NCBI RefSeq assembly: GCF_002165375.2
Contig: NZ_CP032134.1
Coordinates: forward strand, 3,100,001 to 3,164,000
Direction: 5' to 3'
DNA: 64,000 nucleotides
Source of the DNA: Acinetobacter chinensis
Lineage (GTDB): Bacteria > Pseudomonadota > Gammaproteobacteria > Pseudomonadales > Moraxellaceae
This document shows positions 52,275 to 60,300 of this stretch, in pieces; position 1 is the stretch's first letter, and each line of letters begins with the position of its first letter. The notes beneath the pieces were generated by a model. It was given only the letters and a program-made list of their open reading frames with translations. It was not told the DNA's origin and did no database searches. A program made the position numbers and the translations under genes.

Positions 52275-53822
52275 ATGGCAACGCCAATCGTCATTGCAAA
52301 AAAAACATCAGATACCTTACAAGACATCGTTTTACATTCACAATTTGCCAACCGTCATGGACTGATTGCAGGGGCGACAGGTACAGGTAAAACTGTAACG
52401 CTCAAAGTACTTGCAGAAAGTTTTTCACGTATTGGTGTACCTGTATTCCTTGCTGATGCTAAAGGGGATGTTTCAAGTATTGCCAAAGCCGGCGCATCCA
52501 ATCCTAAATTTGACGAACGCATTAAAAGCTTAGGAATTGACAGTGTTCCTTTTGCTTCATCTCCAACGACATTCTGGGATCTTTTTGGTGAACAGGGACA
52601 CCCGATCCGCACCACCATTTCAGAAATCGGTCCGTTACTGCTGGCACAGATGCTTAATCTGAATGACACACAGGAAAGTGTGCTTTCTGCTGTATTCCGC
52701 GTTGCAGATGATCAGGGCTTGCTGCTGATTGATTTTAAAGACTTAAAATCCATGCTGACTTATGTCAGTGAAAATGCGGCCAGTCTGAAAGCCGAATATG
52801 GCAACCTTTCACCTGCCAGCCTGGGTGCAATTCAACGTAATCTGCTCGCTCTGGCCGATCAGGGTGGAGATAAGTTTTTTGGCGAGCCCAGCCTGGATAT
52901 CATGGATTTTATTCAGACCGACAGTAATGGTCAGGGATATATCAACCTGCTGGCTGCTGACAAGCTGATGAATACACCCAAGCTGTATGCAACTTTTCTG
53001 TTGTGGATGCTCTCAGAGCTGTTTGAAAAACTGCCTGAAGTCGGCGACATGGACAAACCTAAGCTGGTGTTTTTCTTTGATGAAGCGCACTTGCTGTTTG
53101 ATAATGCCAGCCCTGCACTGCAGGAAAAAATTCAGCAGGTGGTGCGCCTGATCCGCTCAAAAGGTGTCGGTATTTATTTTATTACCCAAAGTCCACTGGA
53201 TATTCCTGAAAATGTCCTGGGACAACTGGGGAACCGTGTACAGCATGCATTACGGGTATTTACACCAAAAGATCAGAAAGCAGTAAAAACTGCAGCAGAT
53301 ACATTCAGGGCAAATCCTGAGTTTAAGGTGGATGAAGCCATTACTCAGTTAGCTGTGGGTGAGGCGCTGATCAGCTGCCTGGATGAACAGGGTACGCCTC
53401 AGATTGTGGAAAAAGGTATGGTGATGCCTCCCTACTCCTCATTCAGCCCAATCACACCTGATGAACGCAAAACACTGATGGCACAAAGCATCGTGGCAGG
53501 GGTTTATGAACAGGAAGTAGACCGTGACAGCGCCTATGAAATGCTGCAGCGCAAAGTGTCTGAAAGTGAACAGCAGAAACAGGCTGATGCTCTCTCTGCA
53601 CAGCAGGCTAAAGAGCAGGATGCACTTGCAAAACAGCAAGCCAAAGAACAGGAGCGACTGGCAAAGCTTCAGGCTAAAGAAGCTGAGAAAGAAGCAGCTG
53701 CACGCGCAAAACTGACACAGGATATTGTAGGGACATTTGCAAAAAGTGCTGCCCGCAGCCTGGGAGGCAGTACAGGTCAGAAAATCGTTCGGGGACTGTT
53801 GGGGTCGTTGTTTAAGAAGTAG
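52275..53822 (+). CDS. HerA-like (DUF853) ATPase
   Basis: 515 residues. Walker A GATGTGKT is at residues 33-40 and Walker B is in LVFFFDEAH near 266-274, within a FtsK/HerA-type fold. YFITQSPLDIPENVLGQLGNRVQHALR is the helicase HerA-like C-terminal signature of DUF853. The region from about 420 to 480 is a Lys/Glu/Ala-rich coiled coil. Bacterial DUF853 proteins probably act on DNA, but the role is not known; NurA, the partner of archaeal HerA, is not encoded here. It stands alone, without genes that would point to a defence system. Confidence 0.85.
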   Translation: MATPIVIAKKTSDTLQDIVLHSQFANRHGLIAGATGTGKTVTLKVLAESFSRIGVPVFLADAKGDVSSIAKAGASNPKFDERIKSLGIDSVPFASSPTTFWDLFGEQGHPIRTTISEIGPLLLAQMLNLNDTQESVLSAVFRVADDQGLLLIDFKDLKSMLTYVSENAASLKAEYGNLSPASLGAIQRNLLALADQGGDKFFGEPSLDIMDFIQTDSNGQGYINLLAADKLMNTPKLYATFLLWMLSELFEKLPEVGDMDKPKLVFFFDEAHLLFDNASPALQEKIQQVVRLIRSKGVGIYFITQSPLDIPENVLGQLGNRVQHALRVFTPKDQKAVKTAADTFRANPEFKVDEAITQLAVGEALISCLDEQGTPQIVEKGMVMPPYSSFSPITPDERKTLMAQSIVAGVYEQEVDRDSAYEMLQRKVSESEQQKQADALSAQQAKEQDALAKQQAKEQERLAKLQAKEAEKEAAARAKLTQDIVGTFAKSAARSLGGSTGQKIVRGLLGSLFKK

Positions 53823-53826
53823 TTTT

Positions 53827-53873
53827 TTGTTGCAGCCCTATTCAGTAATATATCAAGAATAGGACTGCAACAA
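53827..53873. promoter_or_regulatory. 17-bp hairpin at the edge of the accessory region
   Basis: TTGTTGCAGCCCTATTC and GAATAGGACTGCAACAA pair with a single mismatch around 13 bases. It lies between the ATPase stop (plus) and the end of the broken DUF4143 gene (minus). T-tracts are not where a normal terminator needs them, but its position between convergent genes suggests it stops transcription. Confidence 0.5.
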
Positions 53874-53874
53874 T

Positions 53875-55109
53875 TTAACGATTTTCTTTAGATAACAGCC
53901 AATCCAAAGCATTCATTTTCACAATACCATTATAATTTGTATCAGCACCGATCCAATCTAAAGTTAAAAGATACTTTGGATAGGAGTCGGATATTTTTTG
54001 CAGTGGGCGTAATTCTCGTGCCAAAGTATCTTCGTTGAGCGTGTCTAAAGCCACTTGATAATAAGCAAGATTTTGCATCGTATCGACTGCTACAAAATCA
54101 ATTTCATATTCATCAATTCGCCCAACATAAACCGTATAGCCACGTCTTAGTAATTCCAGATAAATCACGTTTTCTAAAATATGTCCTTGGTCTGCACTGG
54201 CATCGGGCAGCATAATACGGCGTAAACCCACATCAACCAGATAGTATTTTTCTGATGATTGCAGCAACTCACGACCACGCACTTCAAATTGTGCAACACG
54301 ATAAAATAGCAAACCATCCTGCAAGCCCTGAATATAGCGTTTGACGGTTTCAAAGGAAATTTTCACACCACTAGAAGCAAAGGTGTTTTTGATTTTTTTT
54401 ATGGAAATGGCTGAGCCTGTGACGCTGGCTAAATATTTTGCCACTCGTTCCAGTGCATTCACATCACTCGTCTTTAAACGTGGAATCACATCTTTAAACA
54501 TGATACCGGCGTACACAGTTTGCAAATAATCATAGCTTTCTTGCTGGTTCGATATTGCCAGCGTATAAGGAAAGCTGCTGCGGATATACATACCATACAG
54601 CACTTCATTGGATAATTGCTGAATAGCAGGATTATTCTCGCTATGCCATTGCTTAAACTCTTGAAATGACAAAGGTAAAATATCTGCTCAATGTAGCGTC
54701 CTGTGAGTAGAATTGCCAATTCACCACTTAAAAAGAACGCATTTGAACCTGTAATATATAAGTCGATATACTCTCGTACATAGAGGGAATCTACGACTTT
54801 TTCAAATTGTGCAACATGCTGAATTTCACCTAAAAACACATAGTTTTTTTGGCTTTTATCGACTTTTGATAAAATATAGTCAAGCAGTTTACGATAGTCG
54901 GTCAGCTCTTCAAATTCCATCATTTCAAAATTAATGGCAATGATATTTTGTGGCTGTACACCCTGTGCCTGTAAATCCTGCTGAAACAATGCCAATAAAG
55001 TCGATTTGCCTGAACTACGCACGCCCGACAGCACTTTAATCAGGTCACGGTCTTACCATGTATGCAAAAAGTCCAAATAGGTTTCCCTGCGGATCTTTGG
55101 TGTTCTCAT
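53875..55109 (-). pseudogene. AAA_14/DUF4143 ATPase, broken by a stop and a frameshift
   Basis: The gene would begin at the ATG at 55109 (MRTPKIRRETYLDFLHTW). Codon 19 is TAA (55055-55053), after which the frame runs on as DRDLIKVLSGVRSSGKSTLL with an intact Walker A. The expected Walker B reads YVFLGEIQ, so the Asp of FLDEIQ is Gly. Near 54680 a frameshift separates GRYIEQI from LPLSFQEFKQW, which belongs in one frame as in normal members. The C-terminal DUF4143 part (to 53875) is open and ends DWLLSKENR. Two inactivating changes plus a damaged Walker B show a dead gene. These ATPases are widespread in bacteria; function unclear. Confidence 0.85.
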
Positions 55110-55146
55110 GTTTCGCCCACACTCTAATATCTCCACCAATAATATC

Positions 55147-55214
55147 AAAGTTTAGAGTGTAAGTATGAAGAAATAGAATTTATTCAAAAAGATTAGATTC
55201 CACTCTAAACTTTT
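55147..55214 (-). repeat. 13-bp inverted repeat downstream of the exported-protein operon
   Basis: AAAGTTTAGAGTG (55147-55159) and CACTCTAAACTTT (55201-55213) are perfect inverted copies 41 bases apart. They follow the last gene of the operon at 55241 and may terminate it, or be a remnant of a small mobile repeat. A partial copy, CACTCTAATATC, lies at about 55119. Confidence 0.5.
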
Positions 55215-55240
55215 CTTACAGCATTGTGCGACAAAAATGC

Positions 55241-55615
55241 TTAATCATCATGATATGACCAACGAATAATCTGAACTATTCCATTATCTTTATTTTTTAA
55301 ATCACTGATTTCATTATGACGTTTATCTGCCGCTTCCTGATAGGTGTCATAGCGTATGAAGCACTCTGGATACTCACTTAGAACCCCAAATTCAGCATCG
55401 ACATAGTCCTGAAAATAGCGTTCAACTTCGACATTATAGATATAAACCTCAGTCCGAATTGTAAAGACTGAGCTAACAACATGCTTTAAATCAGCAGCAT
55501 CACCATAACTAGCTGAACAATAAGCATCGTCATTTGCTGGCTCTGCCTGTACCGCACCAGAACCCAATACTGCTACAAACAATACAGCCCCAACCAAGAT
55601 TTGATGGATTTTCAT
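55241..55615 (-). CDS. small exported protein, paralogue of the gene at 56803
   Basis: 124 residues. A signal peptide ends near AVQA (residue 24). The mature domain has two cysteines: YCSASYGD near the start and YPECFIRY in the middle. Between and after them come HVVSSVFTI, YFQDYVDAEFGVLSE, TYQEAADKRHNEIS and a C-terminal IIRWSYHDD. All of these recur in the product of the gene at 56803. The two cysteines probably form a disulfide in the periplasm. The domain resembles small secreted domains of other Gram-negatives, but I cannot name a family. Last gene of a four-gene operon. Confidence 0.7.
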   Translation of the reverse strand: MKIHQILVGAVLFVAVLGSGAVQAEPANDDAYCSASYGDAADLKHVVSSVFTIRTEVYIYNVEVERYFQDYVDAEFGVLSEYPECFIRYDTYQEAADKRHNEISDLKNKDNGIVQIIRWSYHDD

Positions 55616-55670
55616 GTTTGATTAAAGCCTCATATTTTTTAGGCTAAATCGCTGCCCCACCAATCACCCA

Positions 55671-56189
55671 CTAAAAACCATATTGGCTTTTCTTGGTATC
55701 ACATTGTTCACGTAAAAAATTCATAGCAGTCTCCAAACGTTTTGCCATTGCTACTGAATCTGCCATAAAACTTACTCCTGAAGTTGTAAGACCACCATTC
55801 CAAGTAATACTTCCTTCAATCACAATATCCTCACCAGAACTGTTAGGATAAGGTCTCTTTACATTTGAGATATTATTCCATGCTATTGTCGCTGTATTAG
55901 ATTTTGATACATAACTACCTCTATCGTCAATTAAGATATTGGATTCCTGATATGACACAGTAACCTCTGTCGTACACCTATCGCCACTTGCAGAAATAAT
56001 TTTTTTATCTTTAAATTTTGCATTCGAAACAAATGATGGAGGAGTACTCCAGAATGTTGTTGCCTTAGCATTTAATACTTCGACAATAAATTTTTGTGCA
56101 TTTTCAACACTAGGTTGAGGCGTATTGGCATAAGCAACAGGCACAGTACATAACGCCCCAAAAAGAATTGCCGTAGTTAACTTTTTCAT
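55671..56189 (-). CDS. exported protein of unknown function
   Basis: 172 residues from the ATG at 56189, which has GGAG seven bases before it; a TTG four codons upstream is open but less likely. A signal peptide ends at VAYA. The mature protein has a beta-rich centre (TTEVTVSYQESNILIDD, NTATIAWNNI) and two cysteines (DRCTTEV and EQCDTKK). No family recognised. It starts 17 bases after the lipoprotein gene and is followed by the second paralogue 55 bases later. Confidence 0.7.
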   Translation of the reverse strand: MKKLTTAILFGALCTVPVAYANTPQPSVENAQKFIVEVLNAKATTFWSTPPSFVSNAKFKDKKIISASGDRCTTEVTVSYQESNILIDDRGSYVSKSNTATIAWNNISNVKRPYPNSSGEDIVIEGSITWNGGLTTSGVSFMADSVAMAKRLETAMNFLREQCDTKKSQYGF

Positions 56190-56206
56190 TTTTTGCTCCA
56201 AATTAG

Positions 56207-56791
56207 TTAAGGCTCAATGGGTGGCTGAGGTGGTGTCGGTTCAACCAAACGTACAGGGGCGTTTGCACCATTTACAGTGTTAGGTATAAACTGATTGTCT
56301 TTTAAGTCTGCTGCGGACTGAATGAGTTGTTTGCTTAACGCAATGACTTCATCTTGTTTTAAAGTATTATTTGCCCCAAGCTGACAGATATAAAATAAAC
56401 CTGTATCAAGAAAAGCTGTGCGTTCAGTGGTGGTGGTCAAAAGTGTTGAAGTGGTTGCAATCGCTGCACTTAAAGCCTCTCGCTCTTTTTCATTTCTAGT
56501 GGTTTCCAATGCCTTCGTCCATTTCAGGATTTGATCTGACAGTGCAACACTGGCTTTTACATCTTTAGTGGTTAATGCTCGTTGAACACAAGTATGTCCT
56601 TTTTTATCTATCACTGCTGCGGAAACATCAGAATTCCAAACAAATAATGACCCAACCGTCTTACCATTACCTCCATCTTGTTCTGCAACTGAAACATATG
56701 AACGCTTAAAATATGGTGACACGCAGCCACCACTTAAAACCATGCTTGTCGCCAAACAGACAATGGCGATTTTTTGGAAAGGTATTTTCAT
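56207..56791 (-). CDS. lipoprotein of unknown function
   Basis: 194 residues. The lipobox LSGGC gives Cys23 as the lipidated residue. The mature part has a beta-like start (VGSLFVWNSDVSAAVIDKKGHTCVQRAL), then a long helical stretch rich in Thr/Ala/Glu, and a proline-rich C-terminus (VRLVEPTPPQPPIEP). No family recognised. It lies 11 bases after the first gene of the operon, so it is co-translated with it. Probably outer-membrane anchored, since no Asp follows the Cys. Confidence 0.7.
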   Translation of the reverse strand: MKIPFQKIAIVCLATSMVLSGGCVSPYFKRSYVSVAEQDGGNGKTVGSLFVWNSDVSAAVIDKKGHTCVQRALTTKDVKASVALSDQILKWTKALETTRNEKEREALSAAIATTSTLLTTTTERTAFLDTGLFYICQLGANNTLKQDEVIALSKQLIQSAADLKDNQFIPNTVNGANAPVRLVEPTPPQPPIEP

Positions 56792-56802
56792 AGTGATTCT
56801 CT

Positions 56803-57171
56803 TTAGTCACCATAATATGACCAATGGACTGTATGAACTGGAAATTCAAATCTATTTCTTATTTGACTGATCTCATCATTACGTTTATCTGCTGCTTCCT
56901 GATATGAAGCATATAGTATTGAACAATTTGGAGAATCACTTAAAGTCCCAAATTCAGCATTAACATAAGACCGAAAACTATTCTGAACACCAACATGGTA
57001 AATACCATTTTTAATACGAAATACAGAAGAAACCACATAGTGCGGATTAGTGGACTCACCGTAACTTGTGGAACAGTAGCCATAACGAACATCATCATTT
57101 GCCTGTACCACACCAGAACCCAACAACCCCATTAGTAACACTGTACCAGCAATCATTTTTGTCTTTTGCAT
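56803..57171 (-). CDS. small exported protein, first gene of the accessory operon
   Basis: 122 residues from the ATG at 57171 (MQKTKMIAGTVLLMGLLGSG), with TAGGAG nine bases before it; an upstream in-frame Met at 57207 adds a non-signal extension. Signal peptide cleavage near VVQA. The mature part has YCSTSYGE, HYVVSSVFRI, FRSYVNAEFGTLSDSPNCS, SYQEAADKRNDEIS and VHWSYYGD, matching the paralogue at 55241 along its length. Two cysteines are shared. The two paralogues bracket the operon, which suggests duplication within it. Confidence 0.7.
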   Translation of the reverse strand: MQKTKMIAGTVLLMGLLGSGVVQANDDVRYGYCSTSYGESTNPHYVVSSVFRIKNGIYHVGVQNSFRSYVNAEFGTLSDSPNCSILYASYQEAADKRNDEISQIRNRFEFPVHTVHWSYYGD

Positions 57172-57321
57172 CTTATGATCTCCTACATAAACTTTTAGTC
57201 TAAACAACTTTTAGAAAGGTACACTATCCTCAAATGAGGAGGTTAACCCGAAATAGGTAAAGTTTTGACAAAAATAAGGAAAGTCCCTCTACATAATCAT
57301 TGAATTCACTCAAGATGTACA

Positions 57322-57345
57322 TTTTATCCATAATTTTATCCATAA
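57322..57345. repeat. 12-bp perfect tandem repeat
   Basis: TTTTATCCATAA occurs twice head to tail in the AT-rich region between the accessory operon and hmp. The rest of this gap (57172-57441) shows a small CCTCA/TGAGG hairpin near 57233, an ACTTTTAG direct repeat near 57190-57212 and a CCATAA/TTATGG hairpin near 57391-57407, but no gene. Confidence 0.6.
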
Positions 57346-57441
57346 TATTTTCACTAAATTTCAATAAAAAACCAGATCATAAGTATATTCCATAAAAAAA
57401 TTATGGTTTTAATCTGAAAAGATATTTACAAGTGATCATAT

Positions 57442-57464
57442 AAAATGTATTTTAAATATATCTT
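57442..57464 (+). promoter_or_regulatory. NsrR-type operator upstream of hmp
   Basis: The arms AAAATGTATTT and AAATATATCTT are separated by one base and fit the 11-1-11 NsrR consensus (AAGATGYATTT-N-AAATRCATCTT), 22 bases before the hmp ATG. nsrR itself lies two genes on, which makes NO-responsive repression of hmp the straightforward reading. Confidence 0.75.
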
Positions 57465-57486
57465 ATATAGCCATGAGAGATCAAGC

Positions 57487-58695
57487 ATGACTCCGCAGCA
57501 AATTAACCTTGTAAAAGCCACTGTACCTGTACTTCGTGAAAATGGCGTAGCATTAACTGGCTATTTTTATAACCGTATGCTGGGCAATAACCCCAGCTTA
57601 AAAGAAACTTTCAACATGGGGCATCAACGCAGTGGTGCGCAGGCACAGGCTTTGGCAGGGGCTGTACTGGCTTATGCAGAAAACATTGAAGATCCATCCG
57701 TACTGCTACCTGTTGTTGAGATGATTGCTCATAAACATGTCAGCCTGAATATTCAAGCACCAGATTACAATATTGTTGGAGAAAACCTGCTTCATTCCAT
57801 CAGTGAAGTTCTGAGTATTTCAATGGAAGATCCTTTAATTGATGCCTGGGCTACGGCCTATAGTCAACTGGCTGATTTATTCATCAGTACTGAAAAATCC
57901 ATTTATGAACAGCACCAGCAAACTAAAGGCAGCTGGTTAGGCTGGCGCAATTTCAAAATTGCTAAAAAAGTGGTGGAAAGCGAAGAAATTACATCATTCT
58001 ACCTTGCACCTGTAGATGGTGGCGACTTACCAAAATATGAAGCAGGTCAATATATTTCGGTACGCGTAATTGTTGAGGAGCTTGGTTTAAAACAACCGCG
58101 CCAATATACACTTTCCACCAGCCCACAAGCCGACTATTTACGTATTTCAGTGAAACGTGAGGATCAGAAAGGTGACCTGGTTGCAGGCTGGGTATCGAAT
58201 ACTCTGCATGGTATGGATGTCGGTTCAGAAATTGAAGTGTCTGCACCAACAGGGAACTTCTATCTCATTGATCCAAATAAACGCAATGTCTTCATCAGCG
58301 GTGGTGTCGGCTTAACTCCAATGATTGCGATGCTGAATCAACTGGTAACTTTGGATATGCCGCAGCCCGTTACCTTTATACATGCCTGTCGCAGCAAACA
58401 TGTACATGCAATGAAACAGCATATTCATAATCTGAAAGCGAAATATCCACGCCTCAACACTGTGACTGCTTATGAGTTTCCACATGCCAGTGACAAACAG
58501 GGAGAGGACTTTGAAATCAGTGGTCGTTTGGATCTCAGTACCATTGATACGGCTTTATTGCCACAAAATGCAGACTATTATCTATGTGGTCCAATGCCAT
58601 TTATGGCTGAACAACAGAAAGCTTTAATTGCCTGTGGTATCCCGGCTGCCAGTATTCACAGCGAAGCTTTCGGTACGGGTGGTGTAAAACACTAA
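57487..58695 (+). CDS. hmp: flavohemoglobin (nitric oxide dioxygenase)
   Basis: Hmp oxidises NO to nitrate with oxygen and NADPH. From the ATG at 57487 the product is 402 residues (MTPQQINLVKATVPVLRENG), the family length; an in-frame Met at 57445 lies inside the operator and is not used. The N-terminal globin domain has the proximal-His segment AHKHVSLNI near residues 81-89. The ferredoxin reductase part has RQYTLST for FAD and ISGGVGLTPMIAML for NAD(P). A terminator-like hairpin and nsrR follow. Confidence 0.95.
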   Translation: MTPQQINLVKATVPVLRENGVALTGYFYNRMLGNNPSLKETFNMGHQRSGAQAQALAGAVLAYAENIEDPSVLLPVVEMIAHKHVSLNIQAPDYNIVGENLLHSISEVLSISMEDPLIDAWATAYSQLADLFISTEKSIYEQHQQTKGSWLGWRNFKIAKKVVESEEITSFYLAPVDGGDLPKYEAGQYISVRVIVEELGLKQPRQYTLSTSPQADYLRISVKREDQKGDLVAGWVSNTLHGMDVGSEIEVSAPTGNFYLIDPNKRNVFISGGVGLTPMIAMLNQLVTLDMPQPVTFIHACRSKHVHAMKQHIHNLKAKYPRLNTVTAYEFPHASDKQGEDFEISGRLDLSTIDTALLPQNADYYLCGPMPFMAEQQKALIACGIPAASIHSEAFGTGGVKH

Positions 58696-58717
58696 CTCTC
58701 CCGCCCACCTGAAATAA

Positions 58718-58756
58718 AATAGGGTTAGTTTAGTTATGCTAGACTAACCCTTATTG
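58718..58756 (+). terminator. hairpin between hmp and nsrR
   Basis: AATAGGGTTAGT pairs with ACTAACCCTTATT (one mismatch) around 13 bases. The T-tract is short. It should end or weaken the hmp transcript before nsrR. Confidence 0.65.
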
Positions 58757-58782
58757 ATTTCTCCAACACCCACAATATTATC

Positions 58783-59211
58783 ATGCAGCTGAATAAATTT
58801 ACTGACTACGCCTTACGTATTCTGATGTATGTTTCACGCCCTAGAGAAACACCTTATACCATTGCCGAAATTGCCACTGATCTTCGTGTTTCACAGAATC
58901 ACCTGGTAAAAATAGTGCATTTTATGGGTAAACACGAGTGGCTGATTACGACCCGAGGAAAAGGTGGTGGAATCCGTCTGAATGAAAAAGCACTGCAACT
59001 AAAGCTGGGCACTATGGTCCGTATTCTTCAGGGTGAAAATCAGATTGTGGAATGCAACACCCCGCCCTGCGTACTTCGTTCCAACTGCGGGCTGAAAGGC
59101 ATACTGGATCAGGCACTTGAGCAGTTTTATTCAAGCCTGGATCAGTACACGCTGGGCACAGTACTGAATGCCCCACCGAAAAACTCCCCAATTGCATTAC
59201 TGAACCTTTAA
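58783..59211 (+). CDS. nsrR: Rrf2-family NO-sensing repressor NsrR
   Basis: 142 residues with an N-terminal winged helix (FTDYALRILMYVSRP) and the cluster-binding cysteines Cys91, Cys96 and Cys102 in ECNTPPCVLRSNCGL. NsrR uses an iron-sulfur cluster to sense NO and represses hmp through operators of the type found at 57442. The ATG has no visible Shine-Dalgarno sequence, so translation may be low or depend on a short leader. Confidence 0.92.
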   Translation: MQLNKFTDYALRILMYVSRPRETPYTIAEIATDLRVSQNHLVKIVHFMGKHEWLITTRGKGGGIRLNEKALQLKLGTMVRILQGENQIVECNTPPCVLRSNCGLKGILDQALEQFYSSLDQYTLGTVLNAPPKNSPIALLNL

Positions 59212-59296
59212 TCACTCACTGTGAACGCTAAAATTCGCCTGGTGAAGCGTCTTCCTTTATAATGCAGAATTACAGGTAATAAATTGAAGTTGAGTC

Positions 59297-60142
59297 ATGC
59301 ACCACAGCAGAGGAAAATCCAGAAACAGTAAAGTTGCGAATGCGCCAAAGCAGGTATTCAATTATTCAAAAAAGACTGATTCCGTCATTGATGAATATGC
59401 TGGACGGGCACTGACCTGGTTGCGTAAAGCTGAGTTTCTGATGAGTGCTCCAAAACTGAATCTGTGTGTGGATGATACAGGTTATGAAGTCGCATTTGCC
59501 GGTCGCTCCAATGCCGGTAAATCAAGCGCCATCAATGCCCTGACCAACCAGAAACAGCTTGCCCGTGCATCAAAGCGTCCCGGACGCACCCAGATGATCA
59601 ACTTTTTCAGCCTGGGCAATCCTGACCAGCGACTGGTCGATTTACCTGGTTATGGCTATGCAGCCGTTCCTGAAGCCATGAAGATTGTATGGCAGAAAGA
59701 ACTTGAAAATTATCTGATTCACCGTGAAAGCCTGCAGGGACTGGTACTCCTGATGGATATCCGTCATCCACTTCAGCACTTCGATGTCATGATGCTTGAG
59801 TGGGCGTATTCACGTCATTTATTTGTTCATGTACTTTTAACCAAATCTGACAAACTCAATCGTGGTCCTGCCAGCAAAGTCCTGCTGGATGTACAGCAAC
59901 AACTGAAAAAGATGAAACTTGAATTCTCCATTCAGCTGTTCTCATCCCTGAACAAACAGGGACTGGAAGAACTGGCGAGTGTGATGGCAGGTCGTCTGAA
60001 CTTCACACTTGAACAATCACAGGATTTTGATATCAATTCGATTGCTGACGTTTCAGAAGATGACCTGGATGAAGATCCAGATGATTTTTCTGAGACTGAG
60101 ACTGAAAACACTCCTTCAGATGACAGAAATGATACGCCCTGA
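59297..60142 (+). CDS. yihA: ribosome biogenesis GTPase YihA/YsxC
   Basis: 281 residues. G1 GRSNAGKSS lies at 69-77, G3 in DLPGYGYA, and G4 as TKSD in VLLTKSDKLN. The core from MSAPKLNLCVDDTGYEVAFAG onward matches EngB/YihA, needed for late assembly of the large ribosomal subunit. The N-terminus is about 35 residues longer than in E. coli and the C-terminus carries an acidic Asp/Glu tail (DVSEDDLDEDPDD), extensions seen in related genera. A start at the Met of MSAPK is less likely but possible. Confidence 0.92.
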   Translation: MHHSRGKSRNSKVANAPKQVFNYSKKTDSVIDEYAGRALTWLRKAEFLMSAPKLNLCVDDTGYEVAFAGRSNAGKSSAINALTNQKQLARASKRPGRTQMINFFSLGNPDQRLVDLPGYGYAAVPEAMKIVWQKELENYLIHRESLQGLVLLMDIRHPLQHFDVMMLEWAYSRHLFVHVLLTKSDKLNRGPASKVLLDVQQQLKKMKLEFSIQLFSSLNKQGLEELASVMAGRLNFTLEQSQDFDINSIADVSEDDLDEDPDDFSETETENTPSDDRNDTP

Positions 60143-60193
60143 TTTCGCTGTAATTTAAAGATTGTCCGACCAGATTCATCTTTAATTGACAAT

Positions 60194-60238
60194 CAATTGT
60201 CCCGAATTGCTAATAACAATTCGGGACAATTTTTTTAT
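60194..60238 (+). terminator. Rho-independent terminator after yihA
   Basis: AATTGTCCCGAATTG pairs with CAATTCGGGACAATT (15 bp, seven-base loop) and runs into seven T's. Confidence 0.9.
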
Positions 60239-60300
60239 GCTGACTGGTATGTCTTATGGTTATGCTTAGTGAAGCAAGAAAAATTAAAAGGATGATAAGC

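Noticed and set aside
52275..53822. HerA-like ATPase as part of a phage defence system
   Set aside because: No nuclease, Sir2 or NurA-type partner is adjacent; DUF853 proteins are common as lone chromosomal genes.
57445..57486. Upstream start for hmp
   Set aside because: The 14 added codons cover the NsrR-type operator, and the family start is MTPQQINLV.
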